From positions 138,972 to 202,971 of the forward strand of contig JAPTMU010000270.1 of the NCBI GenBank assembly GCA_028583405.1: a stretch of DNA of 64,000 nucleotides, given 5' to 3'. Under the pieces are notes generated by a model. The model was not told the origin of the DNA and did not search any database. It saw only the letters and a list, made by a program, of their open reading frames with translations. This document shows, in pieces, positions 1 through 12,057 of this stretch (position 1 is its first letter; every line of letters begins with the position of its first letter). The translations under genes and the position numbers were made by a program. The DNA is from Pogonophryne albipinna. Its lineage: Eukaryota; Chordata; Actinopteri; Perciformes; Artedidraconidae.

Positions 1-467
1 AGTTTATAACAAAGTACTGCGGGTACTGACTATAACATAATAATAATAATAATAACAAAGTGACCCTCATCCTCTTCCGTACCTCCTGCACTGAATACTG
101 TCGTGTTTTCAGGTGAGTATTTGCACTTATTTACATATACAAGTATTGCAGTAGTGCTCGCTTCCAGCAGAAAGTATACGCTTATTTTAAAGTGAGTAAA
201 AGTACATCGTTTGCATATTTAAGCATTACAATAGTCCTGCCTGTGTTACCGTAAAGTATTGTTGTGGACCAGGCGGATATCTGAGGACAGTTTCAGCGTC
301 TTGTAAAGTGAATATAAGTACACGAATACATATTAGAGTCAAGTTGTGTTATCGGGTGAGTATTAGTATGTGTATTTGAATTATTTGAAGTATTTCTGAC
401 CTCTTCCTGCGCAGACAGATGAAACAGAGCAGACCGAGCAGCAGCAGCAGCAGAACAGGAGACCATC

Positions 468-470
<3 letters not shown>
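1..470. other. intergenic, weak diverged tandem repeat
   Basis: No convincing coding sequence. Between about 110 and 370, roughly 70-90-bp blocks look like diverged copies of one another: each has a gtgagta-like motif, a run such as catat(a/t)tAAG(t/c)ATT and an AAAGTAT tail. This could be an old minisatellite or terminal part of a repeat. Low confidence; no function inferred. Confidence 0.3.

Positions 471-530
<60 letters not shown>
471..530. repeat. (CT)n microsatellite
   Basis: Uninterrupted TC dinucleotide tract of about 60 bp. Open frames across it on either strand (Ser-Leu or Arg-Glu repeats) are artefacts of the repeat. Confidence 0.97.
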
Positions 531-532
<2 letters not shown>

Positions 533-860
533 ACACGCACGCACGTGAGCACGCGCACACAAACACACACACAGAGTAGAATAGAAACACGCTGCATACG
601 GAGTTTCACAATAAAAGCCCCTGCTGCAGTAGACGTGTAAAACAGTGGAAGTAAATGTGAGTTATGTACTATATTTTGTCAATGTTAATATTATTCATGC
701 ATCTCAAACACTAATTCAAAGTAAATAGATTAAAATGTTTGTTATGAATGAGAAATATATATCAGTGGCTTTTACTTTGAAGGACACACATTAGAGTTTC
801 CGGTCGGAGTGCGCAGACTCGGGAGGATCACACAGAATGGCATTACAATAAATACAGTTA
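531..860. other. no gene seen
   Basis: AT-rich unique-looking sequence between the CT tract and the tail of the Rex3 element. No exon, RNA gene or clear repeat was recognised. Confidence 0.4.
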
Positions 861-3800
861 ATCCATCCATCCATCCATCTTCTTCCGCTTATCCGTGGTC
901 GGGTCGCGGGGGTAGCAGTTCCAGCAGAGAGCCCCAAACTTCCTTTTCCCTGGCGACATCAACCAGCTCTGACTGGGGGATCCCAAGGCGCTCCCAGGCC
1001 AGCGAAGAGATATAATCCCTCCACCTGGTCCTAGGTCTACCCCTTGGTCTCTTCCCAGCTGGACGTGCCTGGAACACCTCCCTAGGGAGGCGCCCAGGTG
1101 GCATCCTAACTAGGTGCCCGAACCACCTCAACTGGCTCCTTTCGACGCGAAGGAGGAGCGGCTCAACTCCGAGTCCCTCCCTGATGACCGAACTTCTCAC
1201 CTTATCTCTAAGGGAGACACAGCCACCCTGCGGAGAAAACCCATCTCGGCCGCTTGTATCCGCGATCTCGTTCTTTCGGTCATGACCCATCCTTCAATGA
1301 CCATAGGTGAGGGTAGGAACGAAAATGGCCCGGTAGACAGAGAGCTTTGCCTTCTGGCTCAGCTCCCTTTTCGTCACAATGGTGCGGTAAAGCGACTGCA
1401 GTACCGCTCCCGCTGCTCCGATTCTCCGGCCCATCTCACGCTCCATTGTTCCCTCACTCGAGAACAAGACCCCGAGATACTTGAACTCCTTCACTTGGGG
1501 TAAGGACTCATTCCCTACTTGGAGTGGACAGTCCATCGGTTTCCTGCTGAGAACCATGGCCTCAGATTTGGAGGTGCTGATCCTCATCCCAGCCGCTTCA
1601 CACTCGGTTGCGAACCGATCCAGTGAGTGCTGAAGGTCGCAGGACCGATGAAGCCATCAGAACCACATCATCTGCAAAAAGCAGTGGTGCAAATCCTTAG
1701 TCCCACCGAACTGCAGACCCCCTCCCCCATGACTACGCCTCGAAATCCGATCCATGTATATTACAAACAGGATTGGTGACAAAGCGCAGCCCTGGCGGAG
1801 GCCAACACTCACCGAGAAATGGGTCCGACTTACTGCCGAGGACCCCGGACACAGCTCTCGCTTTGGGAGTACAGAGATTGGATGGCCCCGAGTAGAGACC
1901 CCCTCACCCCATACTCCCGCAAGCACCTCCCACAGTAACTCCCTGGGAACACCGGTCAACCGCCTTCTCCAAGTCCACAAAACACATGTAGACCGGATAA
2001 GCGTACTCCCAGGCCCCCTCCAGGATCTTGCGAGAGTAAAAAGCTGATCCGTCGTTCCCACGACCAGGACGGAATCCGCATTGTTCCTCCTCAATCTGAG
2101 GTTCGACAATCGGCCTGACCCTCCTTCGAGTACCTTAGAGTAAACTTTCCCGGGGAGGCTGAGTAGTGTGATGCCTCTGTAATTGACACACACCCTCTGA
2201 TCCCCCTTTTTAAAAAATGGGAACCACCACCCCGGTCTGCCACTCTTCGGTACTGTTTCCGACTTCCACGCAATTGTTGATGAGACGTGTCAACCATGAC
2301 AGTCCCTCAACACCCAGAGCCTTCAGCATTTCTGGGCGGAATCTCATCCACCCCCGGGGCTTTGCACTGTGGAGTTGTTTAACAACCTCAGTGACCTCCC
2401 CCCGGGAGATTGGCGCCGATCCCCCGTCATACTCCAGCTCTGCCTCTAACATAGAGGGCGGAGTTGTCGGGTTCAGGAGTTCCTCAAAGTGTTCCTTCCA
2501 ACGCCCCAACACTCCATCAGTTGAGGTCAACAACGTCCCATCCTTACTGTACACAGCTTGGATGGTTCCCTGCTTCCCCCTCCTGAGGTGTCGGAGAGTT
2601 TTCCAGAACAACTTTGGTGCCGCCCGAAAGTCCTTCTCCATGTCCCCTCCGAACTTCTCCCACACCCGCTGCTTTGCCTCGGCCACGGATGAGGCTGCTG
2701 CCCTTCGGGCCTGTCCGGTACCTTGCAACTGCCTCGGGAGTCCCCCGGGATAACAAATCCCTGAAGGCCTCCTTCTTCAGTCGGACGGCTTTCCCCTGAC
2801 CACCGGTGTCCACCAGGAGGTTCGAGGGTTACCGCCCCTTGAGGCACCTAGGACCTTGAGACCACAGCTCCCCGCCGCGGCTTCGGCAATAGAGGCTTTG
2901 AACACTGACCACTCTGGTTCAATGTCCCCAACCTCCACAGGAATGCCTGAAAAGCTCCGCCGGAGGTGTGAGTTGAAGGCCTCCTGAACTTGTGGCCTCC
3001 TCCAGACGTTCCACAGTTTCACCCGAACTACACGTTTGCTTACCAGGAGTCTATCCCAGAGGCTTCCCCTGCCACTCGACCCAACTCACCACCAGATGGT
3101 TATCAGTTGATAAACTCCCGCCCTCTCTTTACCCGAGTGTCCAAAACTACGGCCTCAGGGTCCGATCGATACGATAACGAAATCGATCATGGACCTTCTG
3201 CCTATGGGTGCTCTGGTACCACATACACTTATGAGCATCCTTATGTTCGAACATGGTATTCGTTATGGCCAATCCATGACTAGCACAGAAGTCCAGTAAC
3301 AAACCACCACTCCGGTTCAGATCAGGGGGGCCGTTCCTCCCAATCACGCCCCCTCCAAGTGTCTCCATCATGTGCGTTGAAGTCTCCCAGCAAGATTAAA
3401 GAGTCCCCTTCAGGAGCCCCATACAGGACTCTTTCCAGGGTCTCCAAGAAGGTCGTATACTCTGAACTGCTGTTGGGTGCATAAGCACACACAACAGTCA
3501 GAGTTTTCCCCCCAATAACCCGCAGGCGTAGGGAGGCGACCCTCTCGTCCACTGGGGTAAACTCCAACAACGAAGCACCCAACCGGGGACTTGTGAGTAT
3601 CCCCACACCCGCCGGGCGCCTCACACCTTGAGCAACTCCGGAGAAGAATAGAGTCCAACCCCTATCCAGAAGTAAGGTTCCAGAGCCGACGCTGTGCGTA
3701 GAGGTGAGCCCAACCAGATCCAACTGGTAACGCTCCACCTCCCGCACAAGCTCCGGCTCCTTCCCCCCCAGAGAGGTGACGTTCCACGTCCCCAAAGCCA

Positions 3801-4250
3801 GCTTCTGTCGCCCGGGTCTGGTCCGTCGAGACCCTCCGCTTTCACTGCCACCCTTCTGGCAGCGCACCCGACCCCATCGCTGTTTCCCGTAGGTGGTGGG
3901 CCCGCGGGACGGAGAAGCGGAGGTGTTGCCCACGTTGCCTTTTCGGGCTGGGCCCGGCCGGGCTCCGTGGCAAGCCCGGCCACCAGACGCTCGCCGACGA
4001 GTCCTCCTTCTGGGCCTGGCTCCAGAAAGGGACCCCGGGCTTCCTCCGGGCCGGGTATCCTCACTTCTTGTTGTTGTTTTTTTCATGAGGTCTTTTGAAC
4101 CAATCTTAGTCTGGCCCCTTGCCTGAGACCAATTTGCCATGGGAGACCCTACCAGGAACACAAGGTTCCAGACAACACAGCCCCCAGGTTCATCAGGGCA
4201 CACAAACCTCTCTACCACGGTAAGGTGCTGGTTCTTCAGAGAGGAGATTG
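861..4250 (-). mobile_element. Rex3-like RTE LINE, near full length, decayed (copy 1)
   Basis: Non-LTR retrotransposon read on the - strand. The 3' tail is the (ATCC)n run at 861-877, i.e. a GATG tandem tail on the element strand, the hallmark of Rex3/RTE elements in fish. Moving 5' (rising coordinates) one meets the C-terminal RT extension (motifs WFGHLVRMP and RPRGRPRTRWRDY near 890-1130), the RT core ([10 protein letters not shown] near 1780, with the FADD box damaged), the RT fingers, and an APE-type endonuclease near 3150-3850 ([15 protein letters not shown]). A GC-rich N-terminal leader follows to about 4250. Frameshifts and stops split it into many fragments, so it is not autonomous. 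No clear target-site duplication was found. Two more copies lie at 12058-14557 (+) and 21880-23688 (-). Confidence 0.9.
889..3950 (-). pseudogene. RTE endonuclease/reverse transcriptase, broken
   Basis: Coding body of the first Rex3 copy. The endonuclease has the expected start (LGTWNVTS), a GDFNAH catalytic-type motif and conserved YAPNSSSEY context. The RT part is spread over at least six frames. The active protein would nick DNA and prime reverse transcription of its own RNA; this copy cannot. Family assignment rests on the GATG tail, on domain order and on near identity to the two other copies here. Confidence 0.85.
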
Positions 4251-4807
4251 ACAACATATTAATATTAATTAGGATGTATTAACTTTCAAATATAAGTGTA
4301 GGAGCCATGAAACGTGTTGTTATGTTTTTATATAAGATATTTGTTTGAGCACTATTGATTGGTTGGCTTGGGTCACATGGATATGGGCGACACTCATTAT
4401 AATCCTGTTCACCTGACTGCGTGAGGTGTGTGTGGAAGAGCGGTTTCCTCCCGGGGTTTAATACAGCTACACCATTGTTTGGTTTCATGGTAGCGCATCT
4501 CTTCAGTAGCGTGCGCAACTGAAAGTCTGAGAGGTGAGGAAGATAGTCACAGAAAACAGAACAACAATCGACTACTCGACCCTCTGCTCACTCCTTTCCT
4601 GTAAAATAAAATACAGGTCCAGATCCCACATATGCTCCATCAAGGATGGTGCTACAGGCCGCAAGGCAGTGCACTTACAACTACACTAAGCATGTTAGTT
4701 AATGTTAATCTAATACAGCTCCGGCGATCCCCCAGATCCTGGGAAAATCCGGGCGAGATGGTGTGACGTCATCGCGGGGTCGTGGAAGGATCCAGGAATT
4801 TTCGAGC
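4251..4807. other. intergenic between LINE and P2X7-like pseudogene
   Basis: No gene recognised. About 4710-4800 is GC-richer and leads directly into the P2X7-like first exon, so it may hold the old promoter or 5' UTR of that gene. No TATA box or repeat boundary could be assigned. Confidence 0.35.
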
Positions 4808-6594
4808 ATGGCGGAGAGTGATCCTGACATCGAGGGCCATTGATCCTGCACTTCTTCCAGTTTTGAAGCGGAATTTGATTCGTCAGTAGACGAGAGTCGT
4901 GAAGAAGATCTTGTTGTCTACGGGATTCTACCATATCAGTTTGAGCCGTCCGTTTCAAGTGGCGATTCTGGCGATGAATCTCAACAGGGCGATGCCGACG
5001 CGGAGAATCAACCCGATATTGACAAGCTGCAGAATACGGACTGGTAATTGTCACTCCTGATTTTATATTGTGGCAGTCAAATAGAAAGGCCCCCTAACCG
5101 GTAATAAGTTGCCAACATTTTTCACCTTTAAGAAAATCTTATGAACCTCTAACAGTGGAAAGTCTAAAAGGTTTACGATCGGCGACATGTCTTGTATTAT
5201 CGCGAACGCGAACGAAGTCTACACCTCGCCAGCGTCGAGCTATCTATAGACCCACTGTAAACATCATGGGAGGAGCCACAACCCTAATCATTAACTGCAT
5301 GTGCACAAGTTACCACCAAATGTTACCTAGATTAGAATCTAATCATGGACTGGTCATCTGTGATGACCGATGGAGGGGAATTGCTTTGGTAGTTGTCACT
5401 GGACCTCGAATTTTGGCCGTATTTGATGTTCTATATAAATATTCATGGTTGGATGGTTATACAAAGGCAATATCCGGGCTTTTATTTATATTTCCAACAT
5501 TTCAAGTTTTAGGACCTGGAATATATATATACTTGATATACTCAAAGTGCTTGATATCTATCATGGCTGCCAATTTAGTTTTTTTGTATTGCATTGGAAA
5601 TTGTGTACACGTTGCACAAATACATGTACAACAGTATTTGTGCCAAACTGTACAGTCAATTCACTCGAGACAGATTGTGTACATAAGAGTTGGTTCATAA
5701 GTCACAACCCTAGTCTTCAGTTGCAGACAATGTTACGATAATATCCTTATAAATGAATACTGAAATGATCAGTAGCAAATACTTGTGCTATATATGAGAA
5801 TGTCTTTCTGTTTCCTCAGGTGTGATTGTACACAATGTACAACATGCTGACCATACCAGTCAGTATGTTGTACACAATGTACAACATGCTGACCATACCA
5901 GTCAGTATGTTGTATGGAAGTGGAGAAAATTACGGAAAAGAAGGAAGCATTGGAAGGTCATCATTTGCAGTGCATCACCGACCACCCAGGGTTTGAACCT
6001 GTCTGAACATATGGGTGCTGCAGGCAGCCTATTTGGCCTACCGAACACAAAGTCACCAATGCAGCAAATACCCACACGAGTGAGTGCACAACACAGTGAT
6101 GAACAAAGTCATGACTAGCATTTATTTTGAAAACAACATGCTTGTGTGATGAAAGTATACCGAATGAGGTCTAATGGTTACAATTTGAAAACTACTGTTT
6201 GGATTGATCCAATATGTACATGCAATTTACAGGGTTATTACTGGAGCAAGAAAACATTATGAAACACCATTTGATACTTAAAAGCAAAGTGACCATGAGG
6301 TATTACCCATGGACATTCAGAAAGAGTTTCTATGAATGGACAGAATATGCATTCATTTTTTTTTTCTCATGAAGCACTTAATGCACACTACACAATTCTG
6401 CAACCCCCGACCCCCCCCCCAACACACACATAAATATAGCAACATTTAATATGACGGTCCTTTGTTTCAGACGTTACAGGTACACCGCCTATCGGCAGGT
6501 CGTGCGCTGGTGCTGGGGCTACCTTGGCAAGGACATTCGTGTGCCTCTTCCGTCATGTGTGGTGAACACAATTCGTGCCAACTTCCCCCTCTGA
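4808..6594 (+). pseudogene. P2X7 C-terminal (ballast/zinc-cysteine) domain-like gene, broken
   Basis: Three exons with consistent splice phases: 4808-5043 (donor gtaatt), 5820-6079 (acceptor tttcctcag, donor gtgagt) and 6471-6594 (acceptor tttgtttcag, stop TGA). Exon 1 carries an acidic leader and the family motif GILPYQFEP, ending in LQNTDW. Exon 2 holds the cysteine cluster W-C-x-C-x2-C followed by CC and then LQCITDHPGFEPV. Exon 3 gives YTAYRQVVRWCWGYLG and LPSCVVNTIRANFP, typical of the ballast domain found at the C-terminus of P2X7 and in stand-alone fish and invertebrate proteins. Disruptions: TGA at 4841, a TGA in each copy of a duplicated 42-bp block in exon 2, and a frame change just after HPGFEPV near 6000 that looks like loss of 4 bp from a GTCT repeat. 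Family known; role of stand-alone copies unknown. Confidence 0.75.
5826..5909 (+). repeat. exact 42-bp tandem duplication inside exon 2
   Basis: Two identical 42-bp units, 5826-5867 and 5868-5909. The unit is 14 codons long, so it preserves phase while doubling the cysteine-rich CTQCTTC segment. Each unit carries a TGA in the coding frame. Confidence 0.9.
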
Positions 6595-6677
6595 GGACTA
6601 TACAGGATTTGAATATCCTGATTTGGAACTGTAGTCTGTAGTATTTTGTACAGTCCATATAAATCCCTGAGATCTCA

Positions 6678-6683
6678 ATAAAA
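6678..6683 (+). promoter_or_regulatory. polyadenylation signal
   Basis: AATAAA 84 bp after the stop codon of the P2X7-like pseudogene; a second AATAAA lies at about 6690. Suitable position for a 3' UTR end. Confidence 0.5.
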
Positions 6684-6688
6684 GAAAT

Positions 6689-7180
6689 GGAATAAAATAT
6701 TTACAACTGAGATTTGTGTGCGTTACAAGCATAATAATTTTGTACACTGACTTCATTGGCAATAGACAAATAATGATTTGCTAGGGCAGCCCTCGACTAC
6801 AGCCAACCCACTTCGACTACAGTTGGGGTGGGGCACAGTATTGATATATGCACACATATGCATGCAAGGCCCTATATCTTCACCTTATTCTGAATAGTAA
6901 TGGCTCGACAGCTTGAGATATCTTACCCGCAATCAGCCCACATACACTGCTTGACACATTACTGTATAACACAAACGACTAATGCTAAAACTTGTCACAA
7001 AAACTACGAGACGTGGAATAAAATATTTACAACTGAGATTGTTGTGCGTTACAAGCATAATCATTTTGTACACTGACTACATTGGCAATCAACAAATAAT
7101 GATTTGCTAGGGCAGCCCTCGACTACAGCCTGGTGGGGCACAGTATTGATAGGCCCTATATCTCCACCCAAGTTTCACAT
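6689..7180. repeat. diverged tandem duplication, period about 326 bp
   Basis: A block beginning ggaataaaatatttacaac at 6689 recurs at 7015 and continues in both copies through gcgttacaagcataat, ttgctagggcagccctcga and ggggcacagtattgata. The second copy is shorter through small deletions. It lies between the convergent P2X7-like and THAP genes. Confidence 0.8.
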
Positions 7181-7505
7181 TTGGGATGACCCTTATCTTC
7201 ACTAGTAATGGCTTGACAGCTGGGGATGTCTGGAGACATCTTTGTTCAACAGTTGCTCATCATCTGGAGTGATTACCAGATAGCTAGGTGTAGGGTGTCT
7301 ATATCCATAAAGGAGATACAATGTAGTATGGGGATACAATTATGTGGAAAAACTTATATGAGAATGTTCATCATAAGACTACAATTTACATAAGGGACAC
7401 ATGCTGTTTCTACTATACAGTGGATAAGACTAAATGTACATAAGACACATATATGCTGCTTCTGATCTACAGTGGATAAGCCATATATGGAAGTGAGCAC
7501 AGTAG
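7181..7505. other. 3' flank of THAP gene
   Basis: No coding exon seen. It lies downstream (on -) of the THAP-gene stop codon and may be its 3' UTR. Two similar short segments, acatgctg(t/c)ttctactatacagtggataag and its neighbour near 7450, form a small local duplication. Confidence 0.35.
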
Positions 7506-10500
7506 CTAAGGGTCATGAACCCTGAATCGAGTGGTGTGCCCCTGGATAGCAGACTCCTTGTCTGGATGCTCAAAGGCAGATGATAGTGTTGGGGTTACCG
7601 CCACTGTGACTGCCGCTTGACCCTTCTCACCACTGCAATGACCCAGGACTTCTTCCATCAAACGCTGTACATAGCCTGTAAAGTTGTACAAAAAACAAGT
7701 GACATCTCTGTAATTTTGGCGTTGATACCCAATTTGGATAGAATGCATTGTGTACTTCATCACCAAATGCCAAACAATCCCCAGGGCAAATTATTTGTTA
7801 GTGCCAACTAAATTAGAAATCTGACATGCGATGTTCCCCAAACATCTATTCTTGCAGCAGTATTGCATTGCAGCTAAACTAAGATGATATGCACTGGTAC
7901 TCTTTATTGGTACAATTGTACAGATATCTATTACATGTCCATGACAATTTGAAATATATTGTGAATCATACAATTTATTTGACATATAAAAATGGCTTCC
8001 ACCTTCACTAAAATTGTTGTGCTGTTACAAATAAAATATGTTTAAACCCAATATTTCCCACTTACCATATGTGGGTTCTCTTTGCAGACGGTGAAACCTC
8101 CTTTCTTGAATTTTGGGTATCTGATCTTGAACCGAAGTTGACCCTCTTTTGTCTCAGCCTGAGGTCTTCCTGCATTTTCATTGTAATGCATGGCGGCAAG
8201 TGTGACTCTAAAATGGGAAAGATGAAAGTTTGAACATTTGCGAAGTTGTATCCACCTTAGTCATGCATAGCCAAAATAATTTGGGGCCTTAGCGATTACC
8301 TAGATGCAATATTCATAAAAAACAAGAGAGCAGTATGGTGCAGTCACCTTTAAGATATTGTTTGCAATACTGAATAATACCTACTCCACGATTATTTGGA
8401 AATGATATAAAAATAATTGCCCAATGCTGGGACTTTCAATTCTGATGTTCATATGGTACAAAGATATTAGTCTTACCACATTCCATTTGATAATAATGCA
8501 CATTTTAAAGAAAATTCAATCTTTCTATGGTCTTTCAGTTGCTCAGCTTATTTACCTTGATTGCATTGCTAGGTAGGAGAACACAAGCATATTTGGTGCG
8601 AATTGTTTCAGCAAGGAGTGGAAAGCTTCGATGCATGATGTCTGGTGTTGTCCAGAGAGCTTCTTGATGTCATTCACCAGCATTTTTCTTCCCACTATCT
8701 GCTCAACCTTCACTGCTACTTTTGTACCTGTTGAGAAAAAAAAATTGGTATCAATGCCTATGCAAGGAGAAATGAGTAATCCTTCATTTGCCACTCATCA
8801 TGCCCCCCCCCCCCCCCCCCCACACACACCGACACATTTTGAAGAAATGTCCCCCCCCCCACCTATTTCCATTAATTTCATTTTATACACGACTTAACCT
8901 CTGCTCCCTCATATTTTTGCATTAATTTCGGCCCCAAATGCATTTGAAACAGATCACAAACATTTTTGCACATGACATCACTTCTAGCACTCTTTTGTGA
9001 TAACTAATATGTATGCCCTTGTCTTGATCAATATCTGCTGTATTATTGTGATGGGTGACAGCAAGTACACCACTTCCCCTTGTTATTATCTCTATTAATA
9101 TTTATTTAACTTACTCGGTTGAATCCACTTTTTTGATCGGCTCTGGTCTCTAGTGCTGCATGGCTGCAGCTTGGGTACAAATCTCCATGGCCCTCGTGGA
9201 CATTCTGTATGTGGTTGATGACCGACATCCACTTTTCCGCAACTAGGTCTCCATGGCCAGACTCGGTCGACACAGCGGACCAATAGAGATGGTTGACCAC
9301 ACTCCGTATCCACGGTTTTATGGCATCACACTCTTTCTGCTTGGCTAGAGATTCCAGCTTGCGAGAAATACCTGAAAAATGGCACAAAAACCTGTTACAT
9401 ATACACTAATGAATTATCATATTTGTTTCTGTTATATCATGACATTACATAGAGATATCATGTGATGGTTTACCAATTGACTACATTTGTACTTACCTTT
9501 AGCCACATGCCAGATATCATACAGGTGCTGGACTTCTGGCAGCTCAGTTCTTATCCATTTGGCGATTTGTCTGAATCAGAGAAACTTGCTATTATTGATG
9601 CAAAAATCAGTAAATATAAAAACCAGCTCTTCTATATAAATAATTTGTGATACATGGCTATGCTGACTGGAATGTGAAATAAACACTTGATAAAGTCGCA
9701 ACCATTATAAGATAAACACAAGTTACAACCAGGCAAGTCTCTATCCGATCAGGATTGAAATGAGTTACAGTGAGCGATCACTTTTGTTGCCCAAAACTGG
9801 ACTCTCAGAGAGGTGATTTCTCAAAAGAGGTTCCATAACATGGGGTTAATAGCTGTTGGCGTAGAAGCTTCCTAAGCGAGGTGGTCTTAACAGAGTGAGG
9901 TCTCCCAAGATAGGGACCACTGTATAGCTACATGTACCTGTGCCTATCAGTGATGATTGTGCCAATCGATAGGCCTTCCTCCTCGACTGCAGCCACTGAA
10001 CGCCTGAGGCCCTCCAACTCCATGTGGTAGCTTCCTCCACATTCAGTACTCTGCAATCACAATGCAAGATGTATATCTGATTACTACATTATGTATGCCA
10101 TAGTTAATGATATCCAGTACTATATAACCAGGGTTCGCAAGTTAGTTACATGGACGTTATAAACACCGTTAATTAACATGTAAGAAACAGGTTTTTGGCA
10201 TACAGGTGTAAAAACCCATTTTAAATATACGGCAAGTATATAACGGTTCTTCAAATGACAGATCGCCACTTGTCATGACTACCTGTAAACACTGGGAGTT
10301 CATGACACTAAGTCTTTTAGTGATACATTTATGATGATGGCATCAAGGTACTCCTGCAGGCCACATACTTGCTCATAAGATCCTCATATACAAATATACC
10401 ACTAATTACATAATGCAGAGCACTTGAAGTACTTATGTCATTATGACCACAGATGATGAGGCTTGATACAATATGAATTCTCGGCCTAATTGAACCATGA

Positions 10501-10567
10501 CTTGGTCAATCCTGAAGTGGGAATTAAGATGGGCAAGTGGATTCAGGCCTAAAGTTATGACACACAC

Positions 10568-11316
10568 CTGGACCTGTTGAATGTCAATGATGACATTGGA
10601 TGGCAGTTCCAGCGCTGTGTAGGTGCCATATTTTGCAGAGTGTCCTGGGCTGTCGGCCCTTCCATCTCCACCCAAGACCAGCTTCCTGTCCTCCGTCATC
10701 AGCACAGCAAACAGCTCCATCTGTTCCTTTTTCCACACCCTCTGCACCTCCGGCTGCAGGATACTCGATTGGTGGCGAAAAAAGGTACGCCCGGAGATGG
10801 AGGCAATGTTCATGTGTGTCAACACGCGCAGAAATGTTGTTGCTGTTGCTCCGGCAAACAATAGCGATGCAGACAACAAGATATTTCCTGCTGGATAGGG
10901 TCCAATGTATGGCTGGCTTTGCCATGTAGATTTCTTGTAGCAACTGCCACAGCAAACAGTGACAAGAAGCAGGGTTCCAATGTTTTTACTAGTGTGCGTG
11001 AAGTCAACACAGCCACATGATGGACAGTGGCACCATCGAAGTAGCTGCTGGAGGCTGGACCTAAATACAATAAACTTAACTTCCTTATTGAGTGTCACAG
11101 GTCCATCGCAACTATCCTCCATTCCACTCCCGGAGTCAGAATCTTCCGCCTCGCTTCCACTGGGCAACTTGTATTCCTCATCACTTGAAGGTGTTGGCTC
11201 ATCCTCGTCCTCATCCTCATCGTCATCCTGCATATCTGGGGATGTCTGCAGGGCACTGTCAGTTTGCGTTTCAACTGATGTGTGATGCACAGGATGCACG
11301 CAGTCTGTCTGAGTTT
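10568..11316 (-). other. ETQTD/acidic/zinc-cysteine core exon of the THAP gene
   Basis: Acceptor ttttcgcag, donor gtgtgt. Encodes two ETQTD motifs, a long acidic run (DDDEDEDEDE), a Cys pair CPSCGCVDF and a later CCGSC that could bind zinc, then ISGRTFFRHQ and GDGRADSPGHSAKYG. Uninterrupted over its whole length of about 249 codons, the best-preserved part of the gene. Confidence 0.7.
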
Positions 11317-11506
11317 CTGCGAAAATAAATAATAAAGAAATCAAGTACATGAATGTCTGCACACTATATGTAATCAAGTCAAATTCTTATCCGACAGAAG
11401 AGAAGGCGAGGCCAATTGATTTGAATGCCAAAATATAGATTTTTAACGTTACAGATGCTAATTTCCAGCAATGTTGTTTCAGGGTGAACACAGGCGCCCG
11501 GGTCAC

Positions 11507-11566
11507 GGGGGGTGGCCTGGATTCAAAACAAAGCCGATGTTGCTTCTGAATCCAGGCCATGGCGTA
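11507..11566. repeat. short inverted repeat
   Basis: Arms ggcctggattca and tgaatccaggcc around a loop of about 25 bp, in an intron of the THAP gene. Could be a small MITE remnant or hairpin; no further context. Confidence 0.5.
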
Positions 11567-12042
11567 GTGACCTGTGAGGGTGACATTTGCTTTTTAATAT
11601 TCACTCAATATAGCTATGAATAAAATCATCTTGAAAGACCCCAACCCATATGAATACAATTCTACCTATAGATGGCGGATGAAGGTTGGCTGTGACACTC
11701 CTGCTTCTCTGGCTAACCCTTTGCGGTCGAAGGGGTTTGGTTTGGCATGCTGACTCACATGTCATCTGGAAGAAATAGAATTAATTTCCAATTTCTAGAT
11801 CCAAATAATAAAGGTCTCTTTTTATTTATAAGCCTAATTGAATGATTAAATCATCTAACAATAAATACATTATTTATGGTGACTGTTTAATTGTGTACAC
11901 TTACTTAAATTGCTAATACATGCTAATACATAGGCCTATGAAAAAGGATTGTGAAATACGGATCTGTAGTACATACAATTTAAATCAGCAATGGCATCTT
12001 AGAAACATGTTAGTTGATCGATGATTTAATTTATTTTCACTT

Positions 12043-12050
12043 ATAAATAT
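12043..12050. repeat. 8-bp TSD of outer hAT, left copy
   Basis: ataaatat, repeated at 20263-20270 directly beyond the right terminus of the outer hAT element. Eight-bp duplications are the hAT signature. Confidence 0.85.
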
Positions 12051-12057
12051 TAGGGCT

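Noticed and set aside
3694..4126. GC-rich + strand frames of 77-134 codons over the Rex3 5' region
   Set aside because: Antisense shadows of the LINE leader and endonuclease.
5155..5700. 181-codon frame between P2X7-like exons 1 and 2
   Set aside because: No similarity to the family and no splice signals; exons 1 and 2 join in phase without it, so it is intron sequence.
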